DNA of 7,790 nt from positions 5,929-13,718 of the forward strand of contig JAGRJX010000273.1 of NCBI GenBank assembly GCA_020442545.1, read 5' to 3'. This DNA is from Lysobacterales bacterium (lineage in GTDB: Bacteria > Pseudomonadota > Gammaproteobacteria > Xanthomonadales > Xanthomonadaceae). The translations under genes and the position numbers were made by a program. Positions within the stretch are counted from its first letter, which is position 1, and each line of letters starts with the position of its first letter. The notes under the pieces are model-generated. The model was not told the DNA's origin, searched no databases, and worked only from the letters and a program-made list of their open reading frames with translations. Positions 6,154-7,790 of the stretch are shown here, piece after piece.

Positions 6154-6258
6154 CTACCCAGCTGGCTTGCGGCTTTCCGGTCGGCGGGCACGCGAGGTCA
6201 TGCCGGCGGCCATGCGGGCGGCATCGATGCGTGCGGGGCTGGTGAGGTTCACGTTCAT
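6154..6258 (-). CDS. 34-residue arginine-rich mini-ORF, candidate leader peptide
   Basis: No family is recognised. The reading frame is MNVNLTSPARIDAARMAAG followed by TSRARRPESRKPAG after a Met, with six arginines in 34 residues, four of them between residues 23 and 30. Its stop (TAG, 6154-6156) lies 37 bases before the terminator hairpin that precedes the arginine operon. The GCTGGGT that includes the last codons can pair with the upstream arm of that terminator. No Shine-Dalgarno sequence is evident; the putative promoter at 6268-6296 would put the transcript start at or just before the ATG. Arginine-rich frames arise easily in GC-rich DNA, so coding is unproven. A longer in-frame reading back to 6597 runs into the glycine-zipper gene and is not favoured. 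Confidence 0.35.
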   Translation of the reverse strand: MNVNLTSPARIDAARMAAGMTSRARRPESRKPAG

Positions 6259-6267
6259 TGCGAGCCG

Positions 6268-6296
6268 ATCATGACAGCGAACGTTGCGCGCCGCAA
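6268..6296 (-). promoter_or_regulatory. possible sigma-70 promoter overlapping a palindrome
   Basis: On the minus strand TTGCGG (6296-6291) and CATGAT (6273-6268) are separated by 17 bp. They match the -35 and -10 consensus at 3 of 6 and 4 of 6 positions. The -35 lies within the palindrome GTTGCG-CGC-CGCAAC (6283-6297), which could be an operator. It would drive the 34-codon frame and, past the terminator, possibly argF'. The match is modest. Confidence 0.25.
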
Positions 6297-6347
6297 CATG
6301 CGGCTTGACGGAGTGACCGCCGGCGCGGCCGGACTCAGGAAACGACA

Positions 6348-6373
6348 AAGGCCAGTCATGGCGGACTGGCCTT
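6348..6373 (-). terminator. intrinsic terminator of the glycine-zipper gene
   Basis: AAGGCCAGTC (6348-6357) pairs perfectly with GACTGGCCTT (6364-6373) around a 6-nt loop. On the minus strand it is followed by a T-rich tail, TTTGTCGTTT. It lies 28 bp after the stop of the gene at 6401-6937 and should end its transcript before the arginine operon. Confidence 0.85.
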
Positions 6374-6400
6374 CGGGACGTCTCGTTGGTGAGGCCCGCT

Positions 6401-6937
6401 TCAGTCGGCCGGCGACACCGCGACGCGGACGCGCAGCTTGCTGCCCGGGTCGTAGTCGAGCCGCGACTGGAACACGTCGCCGCGGTATTGGTATTCGACG
6501 TCATAGCCGGCAATGCGCTGCTCGTCACGATAACGTTCCACCGTGCGGCACTCACGCTGCACGTCGCGGTACTCACGTCCGCGCTGTGAGCCATCATTGC
6601 GGTCGGCGCTGCGGCCGATAGCGCCGCCGATCACCGCGCCCGCCACGGTCGCAGCCTTGCGGCCATCGCCCTTGCCCAACTGGTTGCCCAGCGCGCCACC
6701 AATGATGGCGCCGAGCACGGTGCCACCGGTCGGATCACCGCCATCGCGCTCGTAGCGTCTGACCGGCTGGTCGTAGCATTCCTGCACCGGTTCGGAATAG
6801 CGCACGGTTTCGTAGTACGGATCCACGCGCAGCACGTCCGCGTAGGCAAAAGTCACGTTGCCGGCGGGAATCTGCGCCATGGCGTTGCCCGATACGGCGG
6901 CCAGCAGCAGGACTATCGAGGTAATCAGTGTCTTCAT
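6401..6937 (-). CDS. exported glycine-zipper (17 kDa antigen-like) protein
   Basis: A 178-residue protein of unknown specific role. Residues 1-21 form a typical Sec signal peptide: Lys2, a hydrophobic core TSIVLLLAAV, and a likely cut after AMA (21/22). The residue after the cut is Gln, with no lipobox cysteine, so it is not an evident lipoprotein. A glycine-zipper 2TM segment lies at about 71-109 (GGTVLGAIIGGALGNQLG, a charged turn GDGRKA, then GAVIGGAIG), as in the Rickettsia 17 kDa antigen/YmgG-like family. The charged C-terminal part (115-178) contains Cys130, which could pair with Cys54. Such proteins are usually periplasmic or outer-membrane associated. I chose the ATG at 6937 because it opens the signal peptide; an in-frame GTG at 6973 would put 12 polar residues before it. 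It is transcribed away from cysS and has its own terminator. Confidence 0.88.
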   Translation of the reverse strand: MKTLITSIVLLLAAVSGNAMAQIPAGNVTFAYADVLRVDPYYETVRYSEPVQECYDQPVRRYERDGGDPTGGTVLGAIIGGALGNQLGKGDGRKAATVAGAVIGGAIGRSADRNDGSQRGREYRDVQRECRTVERYRDEQRIAGYDVEYQYRGDVFQSRLDYDPGSKLRVRVAVSPAD

Positions 6938-7159
6938 ACGTTGTCCGGTCCCCTGGAGGATTGAACGGTTCACTTTCTGATTCGTACCGGGCGCGCCAGC
7001 GGCGACACCCGGGGGCTGTCAGGGGTCATGCCCGGTTCACCCTGGGCACCATTGAAGCACCAGGCGGCTGAACCCGCGCTTTAGGATTTCGTTATATCGT
7101 GGCTGAATGCACCGGTGGCGATTGGTACACTTGAGCCAGAAGGTCAGGTCAGTTCCCTC
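6938..7159. promoter_or_regulatory. divergent intergenic region between glycine-zipper gene and cysS
   Basis: The 222-bp gap should hold promoters in both directions. The best rightward candidate is an AT-rich TTATAT (7092-7097) with a poor -35 (CTGAAC, 7068-7073, spacing 18), about 60 bp before cysS. An AAGGTCAGGTCAG stretch (7140-7152) supplies a loose ribosome site for cysS. For the leftward gene, GGAC about 5 bases before the ATG is the only ribosome-site hint. No RNA gene or repeat is visible. Confidence 0.35.
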
Positions 7160-7790
7160 ATGCAACTCCGACTCCACAACAGCCTCAGCCGCCAGGTTGA
7201 GGACTTCTCGCCGCTGGATCCCGACAACGTCACCATGTATCTGTGCGGACCGACGGTCTACAGCTACGTGCATATCGGCAACGCCCGCGGCCCGGTTGTG
7301 TTCGACGTGCTGGCCGGCCTGCTGCGCCGTGACTTCGGTGGCCTCACCTACGCGCGCAACATCACCGACGTCGACGACAAGATCAACGCGGCGGCGAAGG
7401 AAGCCGGTGCGCCGATCAGTACCATCACCGACAAGTACACCGCGATATACCGCGAGGACATGCGCCGCCTCGGCGTCGCCCCGCAGGACGTGGAACCGCA
7501 CGCCACCGCGCACATGCCGCAGATCATCACGATGATCGAACAGCTGATCGAGTCCGGCCACGCCTACGCCGCCGAGGGCCACGTGCTGTTTTCAGTGGCC
7601 AGCTATGCAGACTACGGCCGTCTGTCACGTCGTCCGGTCGAGGACATGATCGCCGGGGCCCGTGTCGAGGTGGCTCCGTACAAGCGCGATCCCGGCGATT
7701 TCGTGCTGTGGAAGCCGTCCACCGACGACCTGCCCGGCTGGGAGTCGCCCTGGGGCCGCGGTCGTCCCGGCTGGCATATCGAGTGCTCGG
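7160..7790 (+). CDS. cysS: cysteinyl-tRNA synthetase, 5' part
   Basis: The class I synthetase charges tRNA-Cys with cysteine in the cytoplasm. The first 210 codons are present and the gene runs off the right edge; the family is about 460 residues. CGPTVYSYVHIGNAR (residues 29-43) holds the zinc ligand Cys29 and the HIGN form of the HIGH motif (38-41). ARNITDVDDKI is the conserved block after the first strand region. GRLSRRPVEDM is followed by KRDPGDFVLWKP. The window ends in GRPGWHIECS, where Cys209 aligns with the second zinc ligand of the E. coli enzyme. The KMSKS loop lies outside. The ATG at 7160 gives the standard N-terminus (MQLRLHNSLSRQVEDF). It is divergent from the arginine side and probably an independent transcription unit. 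Confidence 0.97.
   Translation, partial: MQLRLHNSLSRQVEDFSPLDPDNVTMYLCGPTVYSYVHIGNARGPVVFDVLAGLLRRDFGGLTYARNITDVDDKINAAAKEAGAPISTITDKYTAIYREDMRRLGVAPQDVEPHATAHMPQIITMIEQLIESGHAYAAEGHVLFSVASYADYGRLSRRPVEDMIAGARVEVAPYKRDPGDFVLWKPSTDDLPGWESPWGRGRPGWHIECS

Noticed and set aside
6154..6597. Extended 147-codon minus-strand reading of the mini-ORF
   Set aside because: It overlaps the glycine-zipper gene in another frame and crosses that gene's terminator; only the last 34 codons lie in free DNA.
6938..6973. GTG start at 6973 for the glycine-zipper protein
   Set aside because: It would place 12 polar residues before an otherwise ideal signal peptide starting at 6937.

Overview
This window is most likely chromosomal DNA of a GC-rich gammaproteobacterium of the order Lysobacterales (Xanthomonadales). 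Evidence: the minus strand carries the Xanthomonas-type arginine cluster in the order argF', argG, argE', argB-argA fusion, argC. Three signatures of that group occur together: an N-acetylornithine (not ornithine) carbamoyltransferase, an acetylcitrulline deacetylase-like M20 enzyme, and an acetylglutamate kinase fused to a GNAT acetyltransferase. The family is not certain; the ArgG, ArgF' and ArgB sequences agree closely with Xanthomonas proteins as I remember them.

Layout from the right. The partial cysS gene (cysteinyl-tRNA synthetase) runs rightward from 7160 and leaves the window. A secreted glycine-zipper protein is divergent from it (6937 to 6401, minus) and ends at a clear hairpin terminator (6348-6373). 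From 6347 down to 5926 there is no established gene. That stretch holds a possible promoter, a 34-codon arginine-rich reading frame, a second strong intrinsic terminator (6092-6116), and a 14-unit tandem array of a 7-bp repeat that stops 6 bp before the argF' start codon. The arginine genes then run leftward: argF' (5925-4912), argG (4840-3599), a spacer with two inverted GC-rich hairpin repeats (3400-3598), argE' (3399-2311), argB-A (from 2196 to 862, with an unsettled 5' end) and argC (865 to the left edge, overlapping argB-A by 4 bp as GTGA).

Pathway: ArgB-A acetylates glutamate and phosphorylates the acetylglutamate, and ArgC reduces the acyl phosphate. ArgF' carbamoylates acetylornithine to acetylcitrulline, ArgE' removes the acetyl group to give citrulline, and ArgG makes argininosuccinate. 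The transaminase (ArgD) and the lyase (ArgH) are not in the window.

Most interesting points: (1) a heptanucleotide repeat family (GGTGATT/AATCACC) brackets argF', supplies its last codons and stop, encodes part of the ArgG N-terminus, and forms a perfect 22-bp inverted repeat around the argF'-argG junction; (2) an Arg-rich mini-ORF followed by a terminator lies upstream of the arginine operon and looks like a candidate attenuator; (3) the best ribosome binding site for argB-A is out of frame with the gene by one base.
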